Below, in pieces: positions 19,063-27,661 of a DNA stretch of 64,000 bases. The stretch's first letter is position 1. Each line of letters begins with the position of its first letter. The notes below the pieces were generated by a model, which was not told the origin of the DNA, made no database searches, and saw only the letters and a list, made by a program, of their open reading frames with translations. The translations under genes were made by a program, and so were the position numbers. Source of the DNA: Winogradskyella echinorum (GTDB taxonomy: Bacteria > Bacteroidota > Bacteroidia > Flavobacteriales > Flavobacteriaceae); assembly GCF_014297365.1 (NCBI RefSeq), contig NZ_JACOQD010000002.1, positions 372,001-436,000 on the forward strand. The letters run 5' to 3'.

Positions 19063-19653
19063 TTAACCTAACAACTTTTTGATTTGAGCATATTGCAAAA
19101 GCATGATTGTTTTTGCATCAACAATTTCACCAGAACTGATTAATTCTATCGCCTCCTTAAATGGCATTTCTATAATTATAATATCTTCATTTTCTGCATC
19201 TAGACCACCACCTTTTGCAACTTTCATACTATCATCATATTCTCCAACAAAGCACGAAAATCGTTCTGTACTGCCTCCTGGTGTTGCAAAAGCATTATAA
19301 ATTTTAGTAAGCTTAGGTATGTTATAGCCTGTTTCTTCTAAAATTTCACGCTTCATAGCTTCTTCGGCAGAATCGTCCTTATCATCTAACATACCAGCTG
19401 GAACTTCTAATAAAAAACCAGTTTCAATTCCATTCATATAAGCTGGTAATCTAAATTGCTTTACGAAAATTACGGTTTGCTTTTTCGTATTGTAAAGCAA
19501 TGCTGCTACTGCATTTCCACGTTCTAATACTTCCCAAGTATTTTCTACCCAATTACCGTTTTTTAGTTGGTAATCGAATTGTACTTCAGATAAAGTAAAG
19601 AACTTATCTGATAAAATTTTGCGATTCATATTTTTGATTCGCTTTTTGCTCAT
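19063..19653 (-). CDS. NudK-like Nudix hydrolase
   Basis: About 196 residues from the chosen start. Nudix hydrolase of the GDP-mannose/ADP-ribose pyrophosphatase group: EVPAGMLDD leads into the Nudix helix REILEETGY and is followed by PGGSTERF, the pattern of E. coli NudK (YffH). The Nudix box carries Asp residues where the first conserved Glu usually lies and is one residue longer than the textbook spacing. The start at 19653 (MSKKR) sits 4 bases after the AAA+ stop; a longer frame to 19695 would overlap that gene. Substrate (nucleotide sugar or ADP-ribose) is inferred. Confidence 0.85.
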   Translation of the reverse strand: MSKKRIKNMNRKILSDKFFTLSEVQFDYQLKNGNWVENTWEVLERGNAVAALLYNTKKQTVIFVKQFRLPAYMNGIETGFLLEVPAGMLDDKDDSAEEAMKREILEETGYNIPKLTKIYNAFATPGGSTERFSCFVGEYDDSMKVAKGGGLDAENEDIIIIEMPFKEAIELISSGEIVDAKTIMLLQYAQIKKLLG

Positions 19654-19657
19654 AATA

Positions 19658-21616
19658 TTATGACTTTCCAAATTGTTCTCTAGCCTCAGTTTCAATATTT
19701 AACTGATTTATTCTAGCATCTACTTTACGTTTAAAGTCGGTATCTGCAATAGTTGCAACATTATCTAAGTAACGTACTACTTCTTGTCGTCTAATATCGC
19801 TAAAATCTAAACCTTTCATGTTAGCTCGCATTAATTCTTGCAACATACCGAATTTAGTTTCATAATCTTTTTTAAAGTAAACCTCAGGATTCTCGAACCA
19901 ATCTGTTTCTAAATCAAAATCCGTTAAACGCAACGATACTGCTTTTTGAATGTTTCGCACATCACGAGATGAAAAGAATGGAAAAATCTTCTGAATTTCA
20001 GTATATAAATGCGCATAGAACATATGCTCATTATCTTTATGCTTCTTTTCTACTTTATTAAATGTATCTAAAACACGCTCCTCAGTTGGTTTATCTACTT
20101 TATCTAAAATTTCACCTAAATTTTTGGCAACTTGCTGTGCGTCTAAATATTTGTAATCCTTGGGATCACTCATATTTATAAAATCTGGCATTGTTTTTTC
20201 GAGCTTTCTCCACCATAAATGATCCTGATCTACAAAATCTCTTTCATTACGAGCACCATCTATTTTAAATCGTCCTTGCACACGCGAAATCACTGCTTTG
20301 TCTAACATTTCTGGTAAATTGGTAAATAGACCAATAGAACTATTACCATAATTTACAGCATAAGCTCCTTCAGTATATCTTAAAAACACACCAATCACCT
20401 CTTTAACACCTGCAGAAACCCCTTGAGCTGTACGCTCTTGCAAGTTGTTTTCAGCATCATCAATTGGCGCAAATATTAACTTTGTAGGATCTTGTAACGG
20501 TTTCATCCACTCCACCATTTTTTCTGCAGAACCACCTTGAAATGTACTAATCAAAGTATCTGGCATTGGATGGAATAAAAACGGGATATCAAGATTTTCA
20601 CTATGCTCTTTAAGTCGTGTTGCAATAGCTGCAATAAGCATACTTTTACCTGTTCCTGGAATTCCGTAACCCATAAATACTGGCATGAAACCACCAAGTT
20701 CTTGAAAAGGGTTTTTCTTAGCTTCAAAATCGTAACTTAAAATACGCTCAGTTAATCGACGTGCAAAGTGCTTAGCATCTTTATTTCCAACAATTTGCTC
20801 AAACTGAATTTTATTAAACTCAACACTTACAGCTGTACCAGAAAACACATTGTCCCAACCAGAAACTGCAAAGTCAGACTTCTCTAACTTGTAGGTTCTA
20901 TCCGTAATCGTTTCAGTGTATTCTAAACTGCTTTTTCTAAGTTGAATTTCATCAATTAAGGCTTCAAAATATACAACTGTAAAGTCAATTACATCTTTAT
21001 CAGTCTTAATTATATCTGGATGAGCTAAATACTTATCGTAATAAAATAGTTGACACGATATGCCTTTTAAAGGCGACATAAATGACACTTCAGGAATACC
21101 TGCAAATTTCTGTTTCATTACCGATAAATCGTCTGAAGCATGTGGTTTTAAATCGTGAAGGATTTTATAAGCCGAAGCAAATAGCATAAATGCCGTTGCT
21201 GTATGCATTTTACTTTCGTACTCACGCTTGCCAGAATTGTCTAAAGCCGATTTATTTTCGCTCAACGTCGATAAACCAGATGCATCATAATAACTATCCT
21301 TAATCCAAATACCCAATGTCAACCCTTCTTGTATGGCATAAAGTGAATTATTTAAGTGAATAGGTAATGCAACCGATTCTGGCAACAAACGTTTTTTTAA
21401 TGCTAAAATGGTTTTAGAAACCGATGTTACATTAACATTACTACCATTATTTGCTCTAGACAGATATAGTAGAATTGATTCGTCCTTACCATCATTATCT
21501 TTATTCTTTGCACGTTGACTTTGCTCCCATTGTATAGATTTTAAATACGATGTCGCTTCATCTCGAAGCATATCGAGTTCGTTTTGTTTTATAGGGAAAG
21601 TTGAATTGTGTTCCAT
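19658..21616 (-). CDS. AAA+ ATPase at the heart of the unknown cluster
   Basis: 652 residues. A long N-terminal region (1-300) without recognised domains precedes one AAA+ module: Walker A GIPGTGKS (318-325), Walker B LIFAPIDDAE (380-389), a sensor-1-like FTNLPEMLD (Asn 433) and arginine-finger candidates R445 and R449 in ISRVQGRF. The catalytic acidic pair reads Asp-Asp (386-387) rather than the usual Asp-Glu. A helical C-terminal region with many charged residues follows. Classical AAA+ proteins of this type remodel or extract protein partners; the coiled-coil protein encoded upstream is a plausible substrate. No signal or membrane helix. Confidence 0.85.
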   Translation of the reverse strand: MEHNSTFPIKQNELDMLRDEATSYLKSIQWEQSQRAKNKDNDGKDESILLYLSRANNGSNVNVTSVSKTILALKKRLLPESVALPIHLNNSLYAIQEGLTLGIWIKDSYYDASGLSTLSENKSALDNSGKREYESKMHTATAFMLFASAYKILHDLKPHASDDLSVMKQKFAGIPEVSFMSPLKGISCQLFYYDKYLAHPDIIKTDKDVIDFTVVYFEALIDEIQLRKSSLEYTETITDRTYKLEKSDFAVSGWDNVFSGTAVSVEFNKIQFEQIVGNKDAKHFARRLTERILSYDFEAKKNPFQELGGFMPVFMGYGIPGTGKSMLIAAIATRLKEHSENLDIPFLFHPMPDTLISTFQGGSAEKMVEWMKPLQDPTKLIFAPIDDAENNLQERTAQGVSAGVKEVIGVFLRYTEGAYAVNYGNSSIGLFTNLPEMLDKAVISRVQGRFKIDGARNERDFVDQDHLWWRKLEKTMPDFINMSDPKDYKYLDAQQVAKNLGEILDKVDKPTEERVLDTFNKVEKKHKDNEHMFYAHLYTEIQKIFPFFSSRDVRNIQKAVSLRLTDFDLETDWFENPEVYFKKDYETKFGMLQELMRANMKGLDFSDIRRQEVVRYLDNVATIADTDFKRKVDARINQLNIETEAREQFGKS

Positions 21617-21643
21617 GTTTTTAGTCTTCAGTCCTTAGTATGT

Positions 21644-21695
21644 AGTCTTTAGTCGTAGTTCTCAGTTGTAAAAACTGAATTTACGACTGCAGACT
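21644..21695 (-). repeat. Imperfect inverted repeat inside the cluster
   Basis: The left arm 21644-21667 (AGTCTTTAGTCGTAG...) pairs imperfectly with the right arm 21673-21695 (...TACGACTGCAGACT), separated by about 5 bases. It begins at the stop codon of the 347-residue gene and ends before the AAA+ start. Upstream bases 21622-21660 add degenerate AGTC(T/C)T units. It has no T-run and so is not a standard terminator; it could stabilise or process the transcript. Confidence 0.5.
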
Positions 21696-22738
21696 CATTT
21701 CGTTTTTAAATCAGAAATCTGAACAGGTGGAATGGCCAATTTATTCATAATTTCTGGAGTTTTGTTATACAATAATTGTATGATTCTGTGTGGCGCAAAA
21801 ACGTAACGTTGTCTATAAACTGCATTCCATTTTTGAAAGGTTTGTTTACTAAAAAAGCTACCTTCTTTAAATTCGCTTCCAGAATTTAATTCATCTATTT
21901 TAAAGGAAATAGCATAAGATTCTATAGGAATATCTTTTTTTGAAATACCATCTAAAATAGCATGAGTTACTTTGTTTTCGTCCTTTGCAAAGACGTTATG
22001 TATTGGTCCCAAATCTACACGCTTTATCAACTTAGGAAACACTTTTGGTAATCGCTTATCTATAGCATAAGCCATTGTATCCATTGCCATTTCTCTATCG
22101 GATGTATTTTTTAAAACGGTATATATCTCTTCCTTATAATCTTCTACGTTTCTACCATCATAATTAAAGTACATGTAACAAATAAACGGTCTGTTATGTG
22201 ATACATCGTAAAAACTCCAACTTACAAGATACTCACCTTCGGCTCCTTTTGGAGCTTCTATAATTTTACCTTGCACAAATCTGTTGAAAATATATTCCTT
22301 CTTGGCAGAAGTATAATACACAATTGAAGAGGCCTGAAACAGTTTTCGTTTAGAAATCTGTTCTTTTTTTCGCATTAAGGTATCTAAAAATTCTTCTTTT
22401 AAAGATTCTACATTAGTGAGTTTACCTAAGTAATCCTCTCGCAGTGCTAAATCATTAAATAAATAACGGAATTCTAAATAATTAGGAAAGCTAGAATCTG
22501 TTAGATCTACTTTCATATTCTCTTCCTCATCATACATGTATTTTACACGCATGGCTTCTATAGAATACAATAGCAAGTCACTATATTGCTTAAACAGCTG
22601 AACTTCTTGTTGATTCAACAATTGCTTGTCTTGTACGGCAACAATAAGCTCCTTTAGGGTAAAATCTATCATTTTGTGATAGAATACATACTGCTCCTTA
22701 GAGTCTAATACAGCTGAATCTAATGGTGTTACAATCAT
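21695..22738 (-). CDS. Soluble protein of unknown function in the AAA+ cluster
   Basis: 347 residues, soluble, alternating helical (1-150) and mixed beta (150-340) regions. No signal peptide, membrane helix or catalytic motif is recognised. Its start codon overlaps the stop of the 63-residue membrane protein (ATGA), so the two are translationally coupled. It lies between the coiled-coil protein and the AAA+ ATPase in the minus-strand cluster; an adaptor role is possible but only by position. Confidence 0.75.
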   Translation of the reverse strand: MIVTPLDSAVLDSKEQYVFYHKMIDFTLKELIVAVQDKQLLNQQEVQLFKQYSDLLLYSIEAMRVKYMYDEEENMKVDLTDSSFPNYLEFRYLFNDLALREDYLGKLTNVESLKEEFLDTLMRKKEQISKRKLFQASSIVYYTSAKKEYIFNRFVQGKIIEAPKGAEGEYLVSWSFYDVSHNRPFICYMYFNYDGRNVEDYKEEIYTVLKNTSDREMAMDTMAYAIDKRLPKVFPKLIKRVDLGPIHNVFAKDENKVTHAILDGISKKDIPIESYAISFKIDELNSGSEFKEGSFFSKQTFQKWNAVYRQRYVFAPHRIIQLLYNKTPEIMNKLAIPPVQISDLKTK

Positions 22739-22926
22739 TTAGTAGAATCTTCTTTAATTTCTCGAAAAGCGAAGTATATAACATGCAAAGCCAAACCTAG
22801 AATAAACCCAAATAAAATTGAACCATAAAAGTCATTATTTCCATGAATGAAAAAAATAACAATGCTAAAAAAAAGAGAATATCCTAAAAATATTTTTAGT
22901 GACTTTATTGTTAAGAACTTCTTCAA
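22735..22926 (-). CDS. Tiny two-helix membrane protein in the AAA+ cluster
   Basis: 63 residues with two membrane helices (about 12-28 and 34-54) and charged ends. It starts 3 bases after the coiled-coil gene stop and overlaps the next gene by the ATGA arrangement, so it is a real member of the operon despite its size. Such an arrangement suggests a membrane anchor or regulator made in step with its neighbours. Confidence 0.65.
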   Translation of the reverse strand: MKKFLTIKSLKIFLGYSLFFSIVIFFIHGNNDFYGSILFGFILGLALHVIYFAFREIKEDSTK

Positions 22927-22929
22927 AAT

Positions 22930-24270
22930 CTATCCAAGTAAATCATCTTCATTAGCCTCTGGCTTTGGTTCACCTGCTGGTTCACCACCATCTGCTGGTG
23001 CATTAGGATCTGCTTTGTAATATTCGTCAAAAATCTCTTTCATATCGATACCATAACGATCTGCAAAGTTTTTCTGAATTTCGGCATCTTTAGTTCTGAT
23101 TTCACCTAAAGCTTCAGCATAACTTCCATAAACTCCTTGCATCACTTTTTCGTGAACAGGAATGTTATCCATCATTTCTTGACGTGCTTTAGCACTTGCT
23201 GTGTGCATAGCAGCTAAAGTTTCACCAATATGCTCATCAGTTTTAACACCTAAATGTTCTAAGATTGCAGCAAACTCTTGATCAGTTCTCGCTTTTAAAG
23301 CCACAACATATCCATCATAGTATTTTAAACGCTCATCAGTATCTGATTTTAGTTTAGCACGATGTGTCTGTAAGTTACTACGTAACGACGTTAATACCTT
23401 AATCGTTAAATTATGTTTATGCACAAAACTATCCTTTGAAGCAGCTAAAGTTGTATAAGCATTTTTCAATCCTTCTAATTCTTCAACCTTTTGCTCTAAT
23501 TGTGTAACTCTTTCTAATGCCTCAGAGTATTCCGTAGATTGTTTGTCAGCAACTTCTTCTAACGCTTGGCGTGCTTGTTTTAATAAAGCATATTGCTCTT
23601 CGAGCTTTGCCTCGACTTCTTTCTTCTTTTGAAGCGCTTTGGTATGGTTATTACTTGCTTCAACTATAGCAGTTTTTAAACTTTCTTCTACTTCTTTAAT
23701 TTCAAGCTCTCTGTCTTTTAAACGCTTTATTGCAGCCTGACTTTTAAATGATAATTCATTTAACAAGGTCTGTACATCTGCAGTTTCAATTCGTTGCTGA
23801 AACATAGCTTTTGCTTTGTTATCTGAAGCATCGCGTTCTTTTTGCGCTTTCTTTAACTCTTCTTCCGCATCTCTTATCTTGCCTTTTCTGCCCCAAAGGT
23901 TGTTCCACCAAGTGTCAGGCTTGTTTTTAGCATCTTCTAATTCAACTTTTGCGCGTTCTAAACGTTTAATAGCATCATCGATAATTTTTTGTTCAGCAGC
24001 ATTTAAAGCAGAAAAACCTTCGAACATAATACCAACTTCATCTTGGTAATCTGTTAAGTCTTTAATAGCATCTAATAATGTAGATCTATCTTTTTCAGCC
24101 ATATCAACAACATTGTCTAACGTGGCATTTAATATTTTCTGACGACTTTCTGGATCATCCTCTTGCGCCAATTTAGACTTCATTTGGTCTATGGCTTTTC
24201 CCCAATTAACATCGACTTTCTCAGTTTTTTCGTTGGAATTTGTTTCTAATAAATCAAAATCATCAGACAT
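22930..24270 (-). CDS. Long cytosolic coiled-coil protein, first gene of the AAA+ cluster
   Basis: 446 residues, no signal peptide. About residues 80-300 form an extended coiled coil rich in Glu, Lys and Ala, broken by a Trp-rich hinge WWNNLWGRKGK near 120. Residues 300-415 are helical; the tail is acidic and Pro/Gly-rich and ends EDDLLG. The layout resembles the helical-bundle proteins encoded beside AAA+ ATPases or TelA-like toxic-anion-resistance genes, but I cannot assign it to that family. It is the first gene of the operon. Automatic names of the microtubule-binding kind would rest only on the coiled coil. Confidence 0.75.
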   Translation of the reverse strand: MSDDFDLLETNSNEKTEKVDVNWGKAIDQMKSKLAQEDDPESRQKILNATLDNVVDMAEKDRSTLLDAIKDLTDYQDEVGIMFEGFSALNAAEQKIIDDAIKRLERAKVELEDAKNKPDTWWNNLWGRKGKIRDAEEELKKAQKERDASDNKAKAMFQQRIETADVQTLLNELSFKSQAAIKRLKDRELEIKEVEESLKTAIVEASNNHTKALQKKKEVEAKLEEQYALLKQARQALEEVADKQSTEYSEALERVTQLEQKVEELEGLKNAYTTLAASKDSFVHKHNLTIKVLTSLRSNLQTHRAKLKSDTDERLKYYDGYVVALKARTDQEFAAILEHLGVKTDEHIGETLAAMHTASAKARQEMMDNIPVHEKVMQGVYGSYAEALGEIRTKDAEIQKNFADRYGIDMKEIFDEYYKADPNAPADGGEPAGEPKPEANEDDLLG

Positions 24271-24439
24271 ATTGTATTGTATTTTTTAGTTGAACTTTTT
24301 TCGGATAAGCAATTTCGGTAATTTTTTATGACTATAAAAACTTTACCAGCTAAATTATATGTAGCCAATATTATTAATTTGTTACATCATTTTCATAATA
24401 AAGACTTCTTCAATATCTTTATAAAAAAACACAAAGACT

Positions 24440-25219
24440 ATGAAATTATCTAAAAACCTCCTTTTATTGGTTCTTATTACTATAATATGGAGCTGTAAAA
24501 ATGAAAAATCTAACACAGATACTGCAACAACTACTGATAGTAAAATATCCGAAACAACTAAAACAACCGTAGATATTAAACCAATAACGCATGGCACTTT
24601 AGTTTTAGAGAGTGCAAATGAAACTATTTATATTGATCCAACTGGTGGTTTAGGGGCTTTTAAAGGTCAGAAAAAACCAACTTTAGTCTTGATTACGGAT
24701 ATTCATGGTGATCACTTAAATATTGAAACACTTGAAGCTTTAAATTTAAAAGAAGCTACACTAATTGGTCCTGCTGCTGTCACGGAAAAATTACCGAAGG
24801 GAATAAGTAAAATTGTAGTAACACTAAACAATGGTGATTCTTATGATACAACTAATGCTGCAATTGAAGCTATACCTATGTATAATTTAAGAGAAGAGGC
24901 CTTAAAATACCACACCAAAGGAAGAGGTAATGGATATTTGATAACCATTAATGATGAGCGGATTTATATTTCTGGTGATACTGAAGATATACCAGAAATG
25001 CGAAACCTTAAAAATATAGACAAGGCCTTTGTTTGTATGAATTTACCATACACAATGACGGTAGAAAGCGCAGCAAGCGCAGTGTTAGACTTTAAACCCA
25101 AGAAAGTCTATCCATATCATTATAGAGGTACTGAAGGTTTAAGCGATGTGGAAAAATTTAAAACCTTAGTAAAAGATGCTAATCCATCATTAGAAGTTGT
25201 TTTATTAGATTGGTATTAA
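24440..25219 (+). CDS. MBL-fold metallo-hydrolase lipoprotein (UlaG-like)
   Basis: 259 residues. A lipoprotein signal ends at IIWSC (Cys 19). The metallo-beta-lactamase fold shows the metal motif TDIHGDHLN (a variant of HxHxDH in which the first His is replaced by Asp), a second part RGNGYLITINDERIYISGDTED with the conserved Asp, and a final PYHYRG His. This is the UlaG-like or L-ascorbate-6-phosphate-lactonase-like branch, here exported. The substrate is unknown. It is divergent from the AAA+ cluster, with 169 bases between the starts. Confidence 0.88.
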   Translation: MKLSKNLLLLVLITIIWSCKNEKSNTDTATTTDSKISETTKTTVDIKPITHGTLVLESANETIYIDPTGGLGAFKGQKKPTLVLITDIHGDHLNIETLEALNLKEATLIGPAAVTEKLPKGISKIVVTLNNGDSYDTTNAAIEAIPMYNLREEALKYHTKGRGNGYLITINDERIYISGDTEDIPEMRNLKNIDKAFVCMNLPYTMTVESAASAVLDFKPKKVYPYHYRGTEGLSDVEKFKTLVKDANPSLEVVLLDWY

Positions 25220-25390
25220 ACTGAGTAAATGCCTGTTTATGCTTGAAAAATAGGTGTTTTGTCGAGTTATTTTAACACTTAATCGGCAAAATGTTAACAA
25301 AAAAAATGTAAATTATTTAAAATTAAGCCTTTATAGTTTACTTTTTTTCTATATTAGCATCTTAGAACCCAAATCTAAACTAAAACTAAT

Positions 25391-25615
25391 ATGTTCAATA
25401 ACCTGCTTTCAAAGGCTATAATAGTGACTACTACTCAATTAACTATGATTTTAATAGCCGTAGCGTCAGTCTTTTTGGTTTTTATTCTTATAGCAATTAT
25501 TAAGATGTATAAGCTTAAGGCCGAGAACAAAAAACTAATGGAAACAAATGCATTTAAGGATTTTGAAGAATCTGATAGTGATATACCGAGTGGGCATCTT
25601 TACGGTGACAATTAA
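25391..25615 (+). CDS. Single-helix small membrane protein
   Basis: 74 residues. One membrane helix (about 18-42) is followed by a short basic/acidic tail ending in SGHLYGDN. No family is recognised. It sits alone between the MBL gene and a terminator shared with ettA. The downstream hairpin immediately after the stop supports a real transcript. Confidence 0.6.
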   Translation: MFNNLLSKAIIVTTTQLTMILIAVASVFLVFILIAIIKMYKLKAENKKLMETNAFKDFEESDSDIPSGHLYGDN

Positions 25616-25630
25616 TCTAATTAAAAAACA

Positions 25631-25657
25631 AAAAAAGCCAGCAGATGCTGGCTTTTT
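25631..25657. terminator. Bidirectional intrinsic terminator
   Basis: AGCCAGCA (25636-25643) pairs with TGCTGGCT (25646-25653) with A-run left and T-run right. It ends both the small membrane protein gene and ettA. Confidence 0.9.
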
Positions 25658-25679
25658 TAATTTCAAATAGTATCGATTA

Positions 25680-27371
25680 CTACCGAACTAACTTTTTATA
25701 CTTAATACGTTTTGGCATTAAATCTCCACCTAAACGTTTCTTCTTATTTTCTTCATAATCACTAAAACTACCTTCAAAGAAATAGACTTGTGAGTCTCCT
25801 TCAAAAGCTAAAATGTGTGTACATATTCTATCTAAGAACCAGCGATCGTGACTAATAACTACTGCACAACCAGCAAAGTTTTCTAAGCCTTCTTCAAGAG
25901 CCCTTAATGTATTGACATCTAAATCGTTAGTTGGCTCATCTAAAAGTAATACATTACCTTCTTCTTTTAATGTCATTGCCAAGTGTAAACGGTTACGTTC
26001 ACCACCAGAAAGTAGTTTTACCTTTTTGTTTTGCTCGCTTCCTGAGAAATTAAATCGACTTAAATACGCTCTAGAATTTACTTGTCGTCCTCCCATCATC
26101 ACCAACTCTTGCTCATCACTAAAGTTTTGCCAAATTGATTTTTCGGGATCTATATTAGAGTGCTTCTGATCGACATATGCAATTTGAGCAGTTTCACCGA
26201 CTTTAAACTCTCCTTTATCTGGTGTTTCCTCTCCCATTATCATTCTAAAAATGGTGGTTTTACCAGCACCATTTGGCCCAATAACACCTACAATTCCTGC
26301 TTGAGGTAAATTAAAGTTTAAATCGTCATATAATAATTTATCATCATAACCTTTAGCGACACCTATGGCTTCAATTACATTTGTTCCTAATCTAGGACCA
26401 TTTGGAATGTAGATTTCTAGCTTTTCATCTAGCTGCTTTTGATCTTGACTCATTAATTTGTCATAATTCTTTAAACGCGCCTTTTGCTTGGTTTGACGGC
26501 CTTTTGCTCCTTGTCTTACCCATTCTAGCTCTCGTTCTAAGGTTTTCTGACGTTTAGAAGCTGTTTTACTTTCTTGAGCCATACGCTTAGATTTTTGATC
26601 TAGCCAAGACGAGTAATTTCCTTTCCAAGGAATACCCTCACCTCTATCGAGTTCTAAAATCCAACCAGCTACATTATCTAAGAAATATCTATCGTGCGTT
26701 ACAGCGATGACAGTTCCTTTGTATTGCGCTAAATGATGCTCTAACCAATGTACAGATTCTGCATCTAAGTGGTTGGTTGGCTCATCTAAAAGTAAAACGT
26801 CTGGTTCTTGCAACAATAAACGACACAAAGCTACACGACGACGCTCACCTCCAGAAAGGACTCCAATTTTTTTATCACCATCGGGAGTACGAAGTGCATC
26901 CATGGCAATTTCTAACTTAGTATCTAATTCCCATGCATTAGCAGCATCAATCTGATCTTGTAATTCAGCCTGACGGTTCATTAGCTTTTCCATCTTATCC
27001 GGATTGCTATAAACTTCCTCTAAACCAAACTGGTCATTGATATTGTTATATTCATCTAAAATAGCAACGGTTTCTGCAGCACCTTCGCGTACAACTTCCA
27101 TCACTGTTTTATTGTCATCTAATTGCGGCTCTTGTTCTAAATAACCCACAGTATAACCTGGTTGAAAAACCACATCACCTTGGTAATTTTTATCTACACC
27201 AGCAATGATCTTTAATAACGTTGATTTACCAGAACCGTTAAGACCTAAAATTCCAATCTTAGCACCATAGAAGAAGCTTAAATAAATATTCTTTAATACT
27301 GGAGTATTAGCTCCTTGAAAGGTTTTTGTAAGACCAGACATTGCAAAAATTACTTTTTTATCGTCGCTCAT
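25680..27371 (-). CDS. ettA: Energy-dependent translational throttle protein EttA (ABC-F)
   Basis: Soluble ABC-F protein of 563 residues that binds the ribosomal E site and gates the first peptide bond by ADP/ATP ratio. Two ABC modules are present: Walker A GLNGSGKST and GPNGAGKTT, signatures LSGGERRRVALCR and LSGGERNRLHLAMTL, and Walker B LLLDEPTNHLD and LLLDEPTNDLD. The linker between modules carries the basic KGRQTKQKARLKNYDKL segment and the arm insertion typical of EttA. The start codon overlaps the stop of the upstream 60-residue membrane protein (TAATG), so expression is coupled. Confidence 0.97.
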   Translation of the reverse strand: MSDDKKVIFAMSGLTKTFQGANTPVLKNIYLSFFYGAKIGILGLNGSGKSTLLKIIAGVDKNYQGDVVFQPGYTVGYLEQEPQLDDNKTVMEVVREGAAETVAILDEYNNINDQFGLEEVYSNPDKMEKLMNRQAELQDQIDAANAWELDTKLEIAMDALRTPDGDKKIGVLSGGERRRVALCRLLLQEPDVLLLDEPTNHLDAESVHWLEHHLAQYKGTVIAVTHDRYFLDNVAGWILELDRGEGIPWKGNYSSWLDQKSKRMAQESKTASKRQKTLERELEWVRQGAKGRQTKQKARLKNYDKLMSQDQKQLDEKLEIYIPNGPRLGTNVIEAIGVAKGYDDKLLYDDLNFNLPQAGIVGVIGPNGAGKTTIFRMIMGEETPDKGEFKVGETAQIAYVDQKHSNIDPEKSIWQNFSDEQELVMMGGRQVNSRAYLSRFNFSGSEQNKKVKLLSGGERNRLHLAMTLKEEGNVLLLDEPTNDLDVNTLRALEEGLENFAGCAVVISHDRWFLDRICTHILAFEGDSQVYFFEGSFSDYEENKKKRLGGDLMPKRIKYKKLVR

Positions 27372-27553
27372 TATACTCTTCCTTTTAATGCGTTAAACAC
27401 CCATGCAATACAAAAAAATCCGCCACCAACAGCAGCAAATCCCCAACCTGCTACATCATCGTATCTAAATGCACCAAGTGCTATTAAACCTAATCCAACA
27501 ATCACCATGATTGTTGTAGCCCAAGCAAGGACTGTGTTTTTATTCATCGCCAT
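27371..27553 (-). CDS. CAL67264-type small membrane protein
   Basis: About 58-60 residues with two membrane helices. I recall a small membrane protein family of this look encoded directly before ettA in Flavobacteriaceae. The stop overlaps the ettA start by one base. The second Met (27547) is as likely a start as the first. Function unknown; the linkage to a ribosome-binding ATPase is conserved to my recollection but unexplained. Confidence 0.7.
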   Translation of the reverse strand: MAMNKNTVLAWATTIMVIVGLGLIALGAFRYDDVAGWGFAAVGGGFFCIAWVFNALKGRV

Positions 27554-27610
27554 ATTCTTATTCTATTTAGTTTTGATAGTTAGTTGAAATACAAATATCG
27601 CATTTTAAAT

Positions 27611-27639
27611 AAAAAAAGCATCACAAATTGTGATGCTTC
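27611..27639 (-). terminator. Intrinsic terminator of the pirin operon
   Basis: AAGCATCAC (27617-27625) and GTGATGCTT (27631-27639) around AAATT; the A-run at the left becomes a T-tail on the minus strand, downstream of the pirin gene. Confidence 0.85.
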
Positions 27640-27661
27640 TCCTATAAAACAATTTCAAAAT

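Noticed and set aside
22930..24270. Naming the coiled-coil protein as a microtubule-binding or TelA protein
   Set aside because: The similarity is only generic heptad and charge pattern; no family motif is visible.
15349..24270. Phage or mobile-element origin of the cluster
   Set aside because: No integrase, transposase, tRNA boundary or composition shift is visible; genes look chromosomal.
24382..24597. Minus-strand open frame of 71 codons over the start of the MBL lipoprotein gene
   Set aside because: It lies across a well-supported gene and has a Val/Ser-rich composition typical of a shadow frame.
27554..27610. Promoter for the ettA unit (GATATTTG)
   Set aside because: One mismatch to TAnnTTTG and no -33 element at a normal distance; left out of the feature list.
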